Shown here in pieces: positions 1 to 6,192 of a stretch of DNA of 11,179 nucleotides. The notes under the pieces were generated by a model. The model was not told where the DNA came from. It saw nothing but the letters and a program-made list of their open reading frames with translations, and searched no databases. The stretch covers positions 1 to 11,179 of the forward strand of contig CAYGRM010000219.1 of the NCBI GenBank assembly GCA_964352225.1. Direction: 5' to 3'. The translations under genes and the position numbers were made by a program. Position 1 is the first letter of the stretch, and the number at the start of each line of letters is the position of its first letter. The DNA comes from CAJQQY01 sp964352225. Its GTDB lineage: Bacteria > Bacteroidota > Bacteroidia > Chitinophagales > Saprospiraceae.

Positions 1-351
1 GTCTTGCACCACAGCTAATTCTGGTGAATGGAATTTTTTTTCAAAATTTCCACCTCCGAAAGAAATATTTTGAATGATCAAAATGACATGATCAATCGTT
101 TTTTGATCGACTCCAATGGAAGTTAGGAACTCACTTGCTTTGCGTGGACCAATCGTTTCATCTCCATCATGAAATTTAGAATCTGCAATATCATGCAGCA
201 AGGCACCTAACTCAACTACTTGAATATCAACAGGTTCTGAAGCTGCGATTTGTTTCGCGGTTTTCCAAACTCGATAAATATGCCACCAATCGTGACCGCC
301 TTCGGCATTTTCTAATTCGGATTTTACGTAGTCGATGGTTTGTTGAATCAT
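1..351 (-). CDS. HD-domain phosphohydrolase, YedJ-like (partial, C-terminus outside window)
   Basis: The minus-strand frame is open from an ATG at 351 to the window edge (117 codons, no stop), so the C-terminal part is missing. It is too near the edge to be seen as a complete ORF. The start reads MIQQTIDYVK, then HDWWHIYRVWKTA (H20, H24) and ALLHDIADSKF with the diagnostic His-Asp pair H53-D54. This layout matches the HD superfamily of metal-dependent phosphohydrolases, most closely the small cytosolic YedJ-like group, whose substrate is not known to me. The last visible residues, ELAVVQD, align with the family's 'VQDADRL' segment, which carries the final metal-ligand Asp, so the catalytic core is almost complete. 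It lies 85 bp downstream of the TPR gene on the same strand and may be cotranscribed with it. Family call is solid; substrate is not inferable. Confidence 0.85.
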   Translation of the reverse strand, partial: MIQQTIDYVKSELENAEGGHDWWHIYRVWKTAKQIAASEPVDIQVVELGALLHDIADSKFHDGDETIGPRKASEFLTSIGVDQKTIDHVILIIQNISFGGGNFEKKFHSPELAVVQD

Positions 352-368
352 ATTGTAAATATACGAAT

Positions 369-395
369 CTCGAAGCTCCGGCTTCGAGCCTTTTT
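369..395. other. Perfect 8-bp hairpin between the TPR and HD genes
   Basis: CTCGAAGC (369-376) and GCTTCGAG (381-388) form a perfect stem with a 4-nt loop, followed on the plus strand by CCTTTTT. Both flanking genes are on the minus strand, where the stem is preceded by an A-run but not followed by a T-run. It is therefore not a canonical terminator in the direction of transcription. It could weakly separate the two genes, stabilise an mRNA end, or be a copy of a dispersed palindrome. Confidence 0.4.
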
Positions 396-436
396 GAAAT
401 TACGATAAAAAACGTAGTGGAACCGTTGGAGAATAT

Positions 437-1363
437 TTAATGCATAATCCCAAACGGATACAACGTAAAATTTCCCTCCATCATTTTGTTATACTTTTTG
501 TTCAGGGCAGGAATCCCAAACTCTTCCGAAACGACTGTCATATAATTATACAAAACATATTTTTGAATAGAAGTAGGTGGGTGATTGTTGACCTCTGCAT
601 CTATTTCGAAAAGCAATTCCTTGGCTTGATGTTTTAGATCTTGCATCGTCCCACCAAATAAATTTTCATTGGCTAGAACAGAATCCCAAACCATTTTTAA
701 ATAAATCGTTTGATTAATTAATGGGTTCTCGGTTAAGTTATCAATGAAATTTTCAATAATTTCTAAATTGCCGCCCCATTTCGGTTGGATATTTTCTGCA
801 TATTCGATGTGTGCCCAGAGGTGGTTTGGATTGAGTTCAATACATTTATCAAAGTAATGATCTGCACTTTCAAAGTCGCCCGTTGTTCCTGCCACTCGTA
901 GTAATTGAGCATAGGCTTCCGCTTTAAGATCGTTATCTTGATCAACCATTTTTAATAAATCTTTTGCCTTGTCGGAGTAGTCCAAAAACAATTCCTCTTG
1001 CTTTTTAGACAAAGCATCTAATGGTAAATTTCCGCGATTGAGTGATGCTTGATGAATATAATAAACGCCTAAAAACAAATTGGCGAGTTGAGAATCGGGG
1101 AAGGTTTCTTTCCAATCTAAAACCGTTTTTCCAATTCCATTCAAGGTGACATGATCAATGGCTTGTCGTAATTCGTCAGGATCTAATTGATTAATTAAAA
1201 ATTCTGCAGAAGTATATTCTTGCTCTTCTAATTTGGATTTTATTTTTTGAAGTTCAAGGTTGCCAAAAGAATAATCTACCTTTTTACCAGCAAAAGTAGG
1301 ACGCTTTTGATACAAATAGTAGGAGATCAAACCGAATATAATGATGGTGATAATTACAGACAT
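437..1363 (-). CDS. Membrane-anchored TPR protein resembling DUF4034 family
   Basis: 308 residues. Residues 2-18 (SVIITIIIFGLISYYLY) are one hydrophobic N-terminal anchor followed by QKR, so the rest probably faces the cytoplasm or is tethered to the inner membrane. The remainder is helical and soluble. Around 147-180 a TPR-like repeat is visible (A-x-A-Y-A-x-L, then GDFESADHYFDKCIELNPNH). Residues 194-198, PKWGG, sit in an 'IQPKWGGN' context that I associate with the WGGS signature of DUF4034 proteins. No catalytic motif is seen and the function is unknown; a protein-interaction role is the default inference from TPRs. The ATG at 1363 is chosen because it begins directly with the membrane anchor. 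A plausible Bacteroidota promoter lies 63-91 bp upstream. The HD gene follows on the same strand. Confidence 0.75.
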   Translation of the reverse strand: MSVIITIIIFGLISYYLYQKRPTFAGKKVDYSFGNLELQKIKSKLEEQEYTSAEFLINQLDPDELRQAIDHVTLNGIGKTVLDWKETFPDSQLANLFLGVYYIHQASLNRGNLPLDALSKKQEELFLDYSDKAKDLLKMVDQDNDLKAEAYAQLLRVAGTTGDFESADHYFDKCIELNPNHLWAHIEYAENIQPKWGGNLEIIENFIDNLTENPLINQTIYLKMVWDSVLANENLFGGTMQDLKHQAKELLFEIDAEVNNHPPTSIQKYVLYNYMTVVSEEFGIPALNKKYNKMMEGNFTLYPFGIMH

Positions 1364-1392
1364 TAGGGAGATTTTTATTTCAATATTTGAAT

Positions 1393-1454
1393 TTGGTTAT
1401 TGAGCTATCGGTTATTACGTTGACACAAAAATAATCAATTAACTCAATAACCAA
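1393..1454. repeat. 12-bp perfect inverted repeat, spaced 38 bp
   Basis: TTGGTTATTGAG (1393-1404) and CTCAATAACCAA (1443-1454) are exact reverse complements. The right arm begins 4 bp downstream of the stop codon of the secreted-protein gene, and the left arm lies 29 bp before the TPR start. In RNA it could form a 12-bp stem acting as a 3' end for the upstream gene. In DNA it brackets a candidate promoter, with the right arm covering the -33 element. No T-run follows, so it is not a standard intrinsic terminator. Confidence 0.5.
1426..1454 (-). promoter_or_regulatory. Candidate Bacteroidota promoter for the TPR gene
   Basis: Reading the minus strand, TTG (1454-1452), an 18-nt spacer and TATTTTTG (1433-1426) match the Bacteroidota pattern TTG / TAnnTTTG. 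A start site a few bases downstream would give a leader of about 55 nt before the ATG at 1363. This is a pattern match only, in an AT-rich context. Confidence 0.4.
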
Positions 1455-1458
1455 TAAC

Positions 1459-2871
1459 TTACTTTTGCTTCGGTTCAACATATTCCATACGAATCATTTC
1501 GCTCTCATTTAAGTTGGAATTCAAGACAACTTGTTTTCTTCTTCCATCATAAAAGTAGGTGATAGCACAAGTATTAGGAGGTATTTTTCCAAGGTTTTCA
1601 GCATGCAAAATAATGTAGTTTTCTACTTTCGGATTTATCTTGATTTTTACTTGCAGCGGACGATTCTTTAGTTCTTGATGTTCCATGATCCATTTACCAT
1701 TTAAGTTGATCGAAATGATATCTCCATCTTGTTCTTTATGGTCAAAAAATTGAAGGGTAAATTCTGTCTTGTCTACCACAATATTTTGCTGCCGAACGAC
1801 TACGTTTCGATCATTGACCATCATTGGTGCATTTTCTACAACTGGTTGATTATCAGGTTTTTGTATTTCTTTTTCAGGGTAAATGACTTTCAAGATATGG
1901 GGTTCTTCGAGCAAGAATAGACTATAATCTGACTCTAATTTAATGAGATCATTTAGTGATCTAATCATTCGCCCAGAGTAGCTATTAAAAGCAGCGACTA
2001 ATTCTACATTATGATAATAGTAATCTTTGCCGTAAAGCTCATATTTTGAATCAAACTGATTGGAATTTTGATATTTTTTCAACTCTGTCAAAAATTTCTT
2101 CGCAGCACTTTTTGCTGTTTCATATCGGGCATTGATATTAACAATAGAGTTGAGTTTTTTGATGTTCGCTTCCAGCTTTTGAGTGTATTCTGGAAGGTTT
2201 CCAGAAACTTCATATCGCAAGGATTTTAAAATTGGAAGTATATTGTTATGAATGTCAGTCAAGACAGGAACTCCGAGACTTTTTTCAGGTGTTTCTTTGT
2301 AATAATTTTTTTGATAAATCTTATTGAGGTCTTTTCGAAGTTGTTCTTTTACCAAATAAAAATTCTCATACATCTCCACTACAATTTCCATTTGTCGAAA
2401 AATTTCAGTTTGATTTTTAGGATCTTGTAAGTCATTATTTTTGATAAAATCGTCTAACTGAAATCGTAATTTATTAGTTTGGTCAATGATACTTTTAATT
2501 TTATCAGCATGAGTATTTAAGGTTTGCGCCTCATTGGGATTTAAAAAACGGCTTTCTGTTTTGGTAGTTTGATACCATTGGTAAGGAGAGATTTCGTAGA
2601 ACCATTGTTCAGGATCGAGGAATATATTTTTAGGTAAATCTTTATTGCCATAAAAATTGATTTGCTCACTAGGATAATCTACCGATCGATTCACTTCTTG
2701 ATTGATATTTTCAAAAATCCGATGTGCAATCATCATCCCATGAATACTTTCATTGGTAAATTGGACATAATTATTGAGTGCTTTGACAGAAGCTTTGGAA
2801 GGCGTTTGAGCAAAAGCAAATGAAGTAAAGCAAAGCAGTAAGCTTGCAAGGAGAATGTGTTTCATGTTCAT
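1459..2871 (-). CDS. Secreted protein of unknown function with conserved C-terminal 'DGD...NLGKIPPNT' domain
   Basis: 470 residues from ATG 2871 (a second ATG at 2865 gives 468). Residues 4-21 form a clear signal peptide ending in AFA before Q22 (signal peptidase I type, no lipobox). Residues 25-330 are mainly amphipathic helix rich in Lys, Glu and Asn, with no enzyme motif I recognise. Residues 331-365 are a Pro/Asn/Val-rich linker. Residues 368-465 form a beta-rich domain with FFDHKEQDGDIISINLNGK and ILHAENLGKIPPNT; I have seen this pattern at the C-termini of many Bacteroidota secreted proteins, without an assigned function. A further upstream in-frame TTG at 2907 is rejected, because it would add 12 residues before the signal peptide and would overlap the promoter. 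Function unknown; envelope or surface role inferred. Confidence 0.75.
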   Translation of the reverse strand: MNMKHILLASLLLCFTSFAFAQTPSKASVKALNNYVQFTNESIHGMMIAHRIFENINQEVNRSVDYPSEQINFYGNKDLPKNIFLDPEQWFYEISPYQWYQTTKTESRFLNPNEAQTLNTHADKIKSIIDQTNKLRFQLDDFIKNNDLQDPKNQTEIFRQMEIVVEMYENFYLVKEQLRKDLNKIYQKNYYKETPEKSLGVPVLTDIHNNILPILKSLRYEVSGNLPEYTQKLEANIKKLNSIVNINARYETAKSAAKKFLTELKKYQNSNQFDSKYELYGKDYYYHNVELVAAFNSYSGRMIRSLNDLIKLESDYSLFLLEEPHILKVIYPEKEIQKPDNQPVVENAPMMVNDRNVVVRQQNIVVDKTEFTLQFFDHKEQDGDIISINLNGKWIMEHQELKNRPLQVKIKINPKVENYIILHAENLGKIPPNTCAITYFYDGRRKQVVLNSNLNESEMIRMEYVEPKQK

Positions 2872-3191
2872 GTGAGATTTGAAAAATAAGTTTAATTGAA
2901 AGTGCAAAGTTATGGAAAAATGAAATTAAATGTGAATATCCATAATTTATCATTTTTTCCATCCATTACGATAATAGAACTGAAACGACCTTTGTAATAT
3001 TTTCCATCAGGTAAAGGATTTTTATGGATGAAAATGGAGTAAGCTAATTAAGGGCTATGTGGAAAATAGTTTCAACTTTTAAAGATGAACTTATACCACT
3101 TCAATATTAAATAGACAACTATTCTAAAACATTCCTCACTTTAATTGTTCTTATTTTGATATATTTAGTTTTTCAAAAAAGCATTAAAAAA
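2872..3191. other. 320-bp divergent intergenic region
   Basis: It separates the minus-strand secreted-protein gene from the plus-strand hydrolase and should hold both promoters. The -7 box at 2905-2912 serves the minus strand. For the plus strand I see only a one-mismatch box, TTATTTTG (3151-3158), 33 bp before the ATG. An imperfect inverted repeat (ATGGAAAAATGA from 2912, TCATTTTTTCCAT from 2952) surrounds 2912-2964. A minus-strand frame at 2910-3047 is open for 45 codons but has no usable start. Nothing else recognisable. Confidence 0.5.
2905..2912 (-). promoter_or_regulatory. -7 box TAACTTTG upstream of secreted-protein gene
   Basis: The minus strand reads TAACTTTG followed by C, an exact match to the Bacteroidota -7 consensus TAnnTTTG. 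It lies about 34-40 bp before the ATG codons at 2871/2865, leaving a short leader of roughly 27-33 nt. No convincing -33 TTG is seen 18-21 bp further up. Its position argues against the upstream TTG start at 2907, which would lie inside the box. Confidence 0.5.
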
Positions 3192-4166
3192 ATGCCCATC
3201 CTTCAAAGTAAATTTCAACCTTCTTATTGGATCTTTCGCAATGCTCATGTGAGCACTATTTTTGCGTCGTTGATTCGTCGATGGATCCCTAGAGTGAAGT
3301 TTCAACGAGAGCGGGTGGATACACCAGATGGTGATTTTTTGGATTTAGATTGGTCTCAAAATGGAAGTGAAAATCTTGTGGTAGTGCTGGCAGGTTTGGA
3401 AGGAAAATCCAATAGTTTGTATTCCAGATCAGCTATTCGATATTTTAATGAAAATGGTTGGGATGCCTTGGCGATGAATTATCGAGGTTGTAGTGGCGAA
3501 CCGAATAGGAAATTACGTGGCTATCATATGGGAGCAAGTGATGATGTGAAATTCACGATTAATCATGTCTTGCAAAAATATAACTACAAAAAAATTATAA
3601 TTATCGGTTACAGTTTGGGAGGGAATTTAGCCTTGAAATATGTAGGTGAAGAAGCTGAAAACTTGCCTAAAGAAATCAAAGCAACCATTTCATTTTCTGT
3701 ACCGATGGATATTCAAGCGAGCGATGAACGATTAAATAAATGGTACAATTGGCACTATTTAAAATGGTTTATGTTACCCCTAAATTATAAAGCCAATAGA
3801 AAGAAAAAGCAATTTCCTGAAGCCCTGCAAACTTATCAAGGGTATTTTATGTCAGGGAATTTTGTCTATTTTGATACTCATTTTACAGCACCTGCTAATG
3901 GCTATAATGATGTTGTAACTTACTGGGAATCAAGTAGTTGTATTCCTGTTTTAGAAAAAATAAAAATTCCTTCTTTGATTATTTCTTCTACAGATGATAC
4001 TTTTATTTCAGAAAGATGTTATCCATATGAGGCAGCAAAAAAGAATAAGAACTTGTATTTAGAGACTCCAAAGCATGGTGGACATTGTGGTTTTATTCGT
4101 CGATTTTTTGAGAAAAATGGATGGATGGAAGAACGTGCCTTAGCTTTTTTAGAAAAAGAAATTTAA
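3192..4166 (+). CDS. YheT-family alpha/beta hydrolase
   Basis: 324 residues, close to the roughly 340 of E. coli YheT. The order of family motifs is kept: N-terminal FRNAHVSTI (YheT 'FSNCHLQTM'), TPDGDFLDLDW (44-54), AGLEGKSNS (67-75), YRGCSGEPNR (97-106), the nucleophile elbow GYSLGGN with Ser141, the acid in STDDTF (D268/D269), and KHGGHCGF with catalytic His298. Predicted cytosolic esterase or lipase-like hydrolase; the physiological substrate of the YheT/ABHD1-3 group is not settled. ATG 3192 is preferred over an in-frame TTG at 3156, because MPILQSKFQPSYW already reaches the family's N-terminus. The gene is convergent with the next one, with only 8 bp between stop codons and no terminator, so antisense overlap of the two transcripts is likely. 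Confidence 0.9.
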   Translation: MPILQSKFQPSYWIFRNAHVSTIFASLIRRWIPRVKFQRERVDTPDGDFLDLDWSQNGSENLVVVLAGLEGKSNSLYSRSAIRYFNENGWDALAMNYRGCSGEPNRKLRGYHMGASDDVKFTINHVLQKYNYKKIIIIGYSLGGNLALKYVGEEAENLPKEIKATISFSVPMDIQASDERLNKWYNWHYLKWFMLPLNYKANRKKKQFPEALQTYQGYFMSGNFVYFDTHFTAPANGYNDVVTYWESSSCIPVLEKIKIPSLIISSTDDTFISERCYPYEAAKKNKNLYLETPKHGGHCGFIRRFFEKNGWMEERALAFLEKEI

Positions 4167-4174
4167 GGATTGAA

Positions 4175-4807
4175 TCACTCCACCAGCTTCATGACATAGA
4201 ACATTTCCCTTCCAATTTGTCTTACCCTTTCGTCGTATTTTTCACTTTCCAAATTGGTATCGTCGAACTGCTTCGGATCCTCGAAAGTCAAAGCAAATCT
4301 CTTTTCTGCGCCCAAAATAACTGGACAATTTTCATCTGCATCGGAACAAACCATGATTGCAGCAAATTCATTTTGTGGATTTTCAGGATGATCATATTTT
4401 TTTGAAAACATTTTCAAAGGGGAATGAGAAAACCCAAACGCAGAAAAATAAACTGGATTTTCAACCGTCGAATCAGAAGTGACAATTTCAAAACCAGCTC
4501 GCCGCAATGCAGCAACCGACCTTGGATTAAATGCGGTAGCTTCCGTTCCACCTGAGTACGTGTGTATATTGTTTTTTTTATAAAAAAGAGCTGCCGCCGC
4601 AAGCCATAATTGACCAATATGACTTCTGCGAGAATTATGCGTGCAAATGACATTCAACTTGGTGGGTTGATGGATTTTTTGTTTTTGAGAAATATATTGA
4701 GATAGTCCTTCGAGTTGTTTTTTTCGTATTTCGGGAATAAGTTGAAATTCATTTTCAAGGTTGCTGCAATATTTTTCTAATTGATCAAATAGGTTAGGTG
4801 ATATCAT
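4175..4807 (-). CDS. Low-molecular-weight phosphatase / thioredoxin-type arsenate reductase-like protein
   Basis: 210 residues. After an N-terminal helical extension of about 50 residues comes the LMW-PTP P-loop VICTHNSRRS, a C-x5-R motif with C55 and R61, followed by GQLWLAAAA. Residues 154-162, CSDADENCP, give C154 and C161 seven apart. This matches the CSDAD-NCP segment of thioredoxin-coupled ArsC (pI258 type), where the P-loop Cys and these two form the redox relay. TFEDPKQFDDT supplies D177-P178, the expected general-acid Asp of the fold, and YDERVRQIGREM is the C-terminal helix. Similar Bacteroidota proteins tend to be named protein-tyrosine phosphatase, but the retained cysteine pair points to arsenate reduction or another redox-linked activity. 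No arsR, acr3 or arsM neighbour is visible, so the substrate stays open. ATG 4807 is the first in frame after an in-frame stop. Confidence 0.82.
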   Translation of the reverse strand: MISPNLFDQLEKYCSNLENEFQLIPEIRKKQLEGLSQYISQKQKIHQPTKLNVICTHNSRRSHIGQLWLAAAALFYKKNNIHTYSGGTEATAFNPRSVAALRRAGFEIVTSDSTVENPVYFSAFGFSHSPLKMFSKKYDHPENPQNEFAAIMVCSDADENCPVILGAEKRFALTFEDPKQFDDTNLESEKYDERVRQIGREMFYVMKLVE

Positions 4808-4982
4808 GGTTTCCTTTTTTTTACAAGAAAAAGAAATTTATTCAAAAAAATAGATTCATCGACAACTTCCAGTACTTCCTCGAAAAAAAACGACGAGTCC
4901 TCTTTATTTTTAAGTATCTTTTGGTAAATTTCATACGTTAAAAATTGAAATCATTTTTTATAAAATTAAAAATCACCCAATT
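4808..4982. other. 175-bp divergent intergenic region, unusually stop-poor
   Basis: It holds the start regions of the phosphatase-like gene (-) and the SPFH gene (+). No exact TAnnTTTG box is present; near misses are TATCTTTTG (4914-4922, +) and a T-rich TA...TTG stretch around 4842-4852 (-). The central part (about 4856-4905) is less AT-rich than the flanks and is open in several frames, including a 30-codon ATG frame on the minus strand (4842-4934) for a very basic peptide. No gene is called. Confidence 0.4.
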
Positions 4983-6017
4983 ATGAGTTTAAGGCGTTTT
5001 TTTATGGAAGAATTTGTTGAAGTTATTGAATGGAGAGAAGAAGATCGAGATACAATACTTTGGAAATTTCCTGATCGAGATGCAAATATTAAATATGGGG
5101 CGAGTCTTACCGTGCGTGAATCTCAAATGGCGATGTTCCTTAACGAAGGAGAATTTGCTGATGTTTTCGAACCAGGTCGCTATGAATTATTGACTGAAAA
5201 TATGCCTTTGTTGACCAGTTTGAAAAATTGGGACAAAGGGTTCAAATCACCTTTCCTTTGTGATGCTTATTTCGCAAGTACCAAAACTTTTACGGATTTA
5301 AAATGGGGAACGGTTAATCCGATTATTTTGCGCGACCCTGAATTTAAGCAAGTGCGAGTGAAAGCTTATGGAACTTATTTTATCAAAATAAAAGATCCAA
5401 AAGTATTTTTCTCTAATTACTCAGGAACAAAAGGAATTGTAAAAATTCAAGAAGTAGAAGCAAGTTTGCGAGATATTATTTCGCCAAAATTTGCCGAAGC
5501 CTTGGCCGAAGCAGAGGTTTCGGTTTTGGATGTCGTGAAAAGTTATACTGAATTAGGTGATAAAGTTGCCCCAATTTTACAAGCGGATTTGGATCCATTT
5601 GGATTGGAGTTGGTGAAATTTCAAGTGTCGAGTGTTTCTCTACCTAAAGATGTAGAAGAGTTTTATGATAAAATGACCAATATGAATATGGTCGATGACA
5701 TGAATAGATTCCAACAATTTCAAACTGCGCAAGCCATGGAAAAGGCTGCTGAAAATCCTTCAGGAGGAGGTAGTGAAGGTATCGGAATGGGAATGGGATT
5801 CGGAATGGCGAACATGATGATGAATCAGAATCAACAAAATCAAACTCCTCCAACTCCCAAATCTACTGCTGCAACTCCATCTGATAATTCAGGCAAAGCT
5901 ATCACCAGAGAAGAAATTATGGTGACGCTTAATCAATTAGGAGAACTTAAAACTGCGGGGATTTTGACAGATGAAGAATTTGATGCGAAGAAAAAGGAGT
6001 TGCTAGCTCGATTATAA
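4983..6017 (+). CDS. SPFH-domain protein with C-terminal SHOCT domain (YdjI-like)
   Basis: 344 residues. Residues 1-60 carry the family opening FVEVIEW, ILWKFPD, GASLTVRESQMAMFLNEGE, very like B. subtilis YdjI (COG4260, once called 'virion core protein-like'). Residues 61-220 are the SPFH body (KWGTVNPI, VRVKAYGTYFIKI, DPFGLELVKFQVSSVSLPKD). Residues 230-245 (NMVDDMNRFQQFQ) match the family's helix. A low-complexity Gly/Met/Asn/Gln/Pro linker fills 255-305. Residues 307-344 (ITREEIMVTLNQLGELKTAGILTDEEFDAKKKELL) have the SHOCT pattern, where YdjI has zinc-ribbon motifs instead. There is no signal peptide or TM; it is expected to oligomerise at the inner membrane face. In Bacillus, YdjI works with YdjG/YdjH to hold PspA at the membrane. 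The next gene is YdjG-like, which supports the same role here by inference. Confidence 0.88.
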   Translation: MSLRRFFMEEFVEVIEWREEDRDTILWKFPDRDANIKYGASLTVRESQMAMFLNEGEFADVFEPGRYELLTENMPLLTSLKNWDKGFKSPFLCDAYFASTKTFTDLKWGTVNPIILRDPEFKQVRVKAYGTYFIKIKDPKVFFSNYSGTKGIVKIQEVEASLRDIISPKFAEALAEAEVSVLDVVKSYTELGDKVAPILQADLDPFGLELVKFQVSSVSLPKDVEEFYDKMTNMNMVDDMNRFQQFQTAQAMEKAAENPSGGGSEGIGMGMGFGMANMMMNQNQQNQTPPTPKSTAATPSDNSGKAITREEIMVTLNQLGELKTAGILTDEEFDAKKKELLARL

Positions 6018-6074
6018 ATTGGGTTTTGAATAAGATTGATAGCCCTAGGGCTTTGACGATATTGATTTTGAGAG

Positions 6075-6165
6075 GGGAACGCGGATTGTGCGCATTTAAA
6101 CGGATAGACGATTTATTAGAAAAAATCTTTGTTAATCCGCTTAAATTTGTCCAATCCGCGTTCCC
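6075..6165. repeat. 91-bp nested imperfect palindrome between the SPFH and zinc-ribbon genes
   Basis: Outer arms GGGAACGCGGATT (6075-6087) and AATCCGCGTTCCC (6153-6165) are perfectly complementary over 13 bp. After a 6-nt internal loop on each side, inner arms ATTTAAACGGAT (6094-6105) and ATCCGCTTAAAT (6135-6146) pair over 12 positions with one G-T wobble, leaving a 29-nt loop. The modular CGGAT/ATCCG composition is more GC-rich than the neighbourhood and looks like a dispersed intergenic palindromic element rather than a terminator, as no T-run follows. The rest of the 175-bp gap (6018-6192) holds only a perfect 12-bp palindrome, AGCCCTAGGGCT (6041-6052), and no gene. Confidence 0.65.
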
Positions 6166-6192
6166 ATTAAATTAAAATGATTACCTAGAAAA

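Noticed and set aside
2872..2907. Upstream TTG start (2907) extending the secreted protein by 12 residues
   Set aside because: It would precede a textbook signal peptide and lie inside the TAACTTTG promoter box.
3156..3191. TTG start (3156) for the YheT-like hydrolase
   Set aside because: The added residues are low-complexity (MIYLVFQKSIKK) and the ATG at 3192 already covers the family N-terminus.
4121..4405. Plus-strand ORF overlapping the hydrolase end and phosphatase-like gene
   Set aside because: Antisense shadow of the well-supported minus-strand gene, with no family motif. The same applies to the other short ORFs inside genes, such as 440-637, 1729-1920, 5644-5853, 6634-6834 and 8907-9176.
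6075..6165. CRISPR repeat unit or rho-independent terminator
   Set aside because: There is no regularly spaced repetition and no T-run after the stem; arms are inverted, not direct, repeats.
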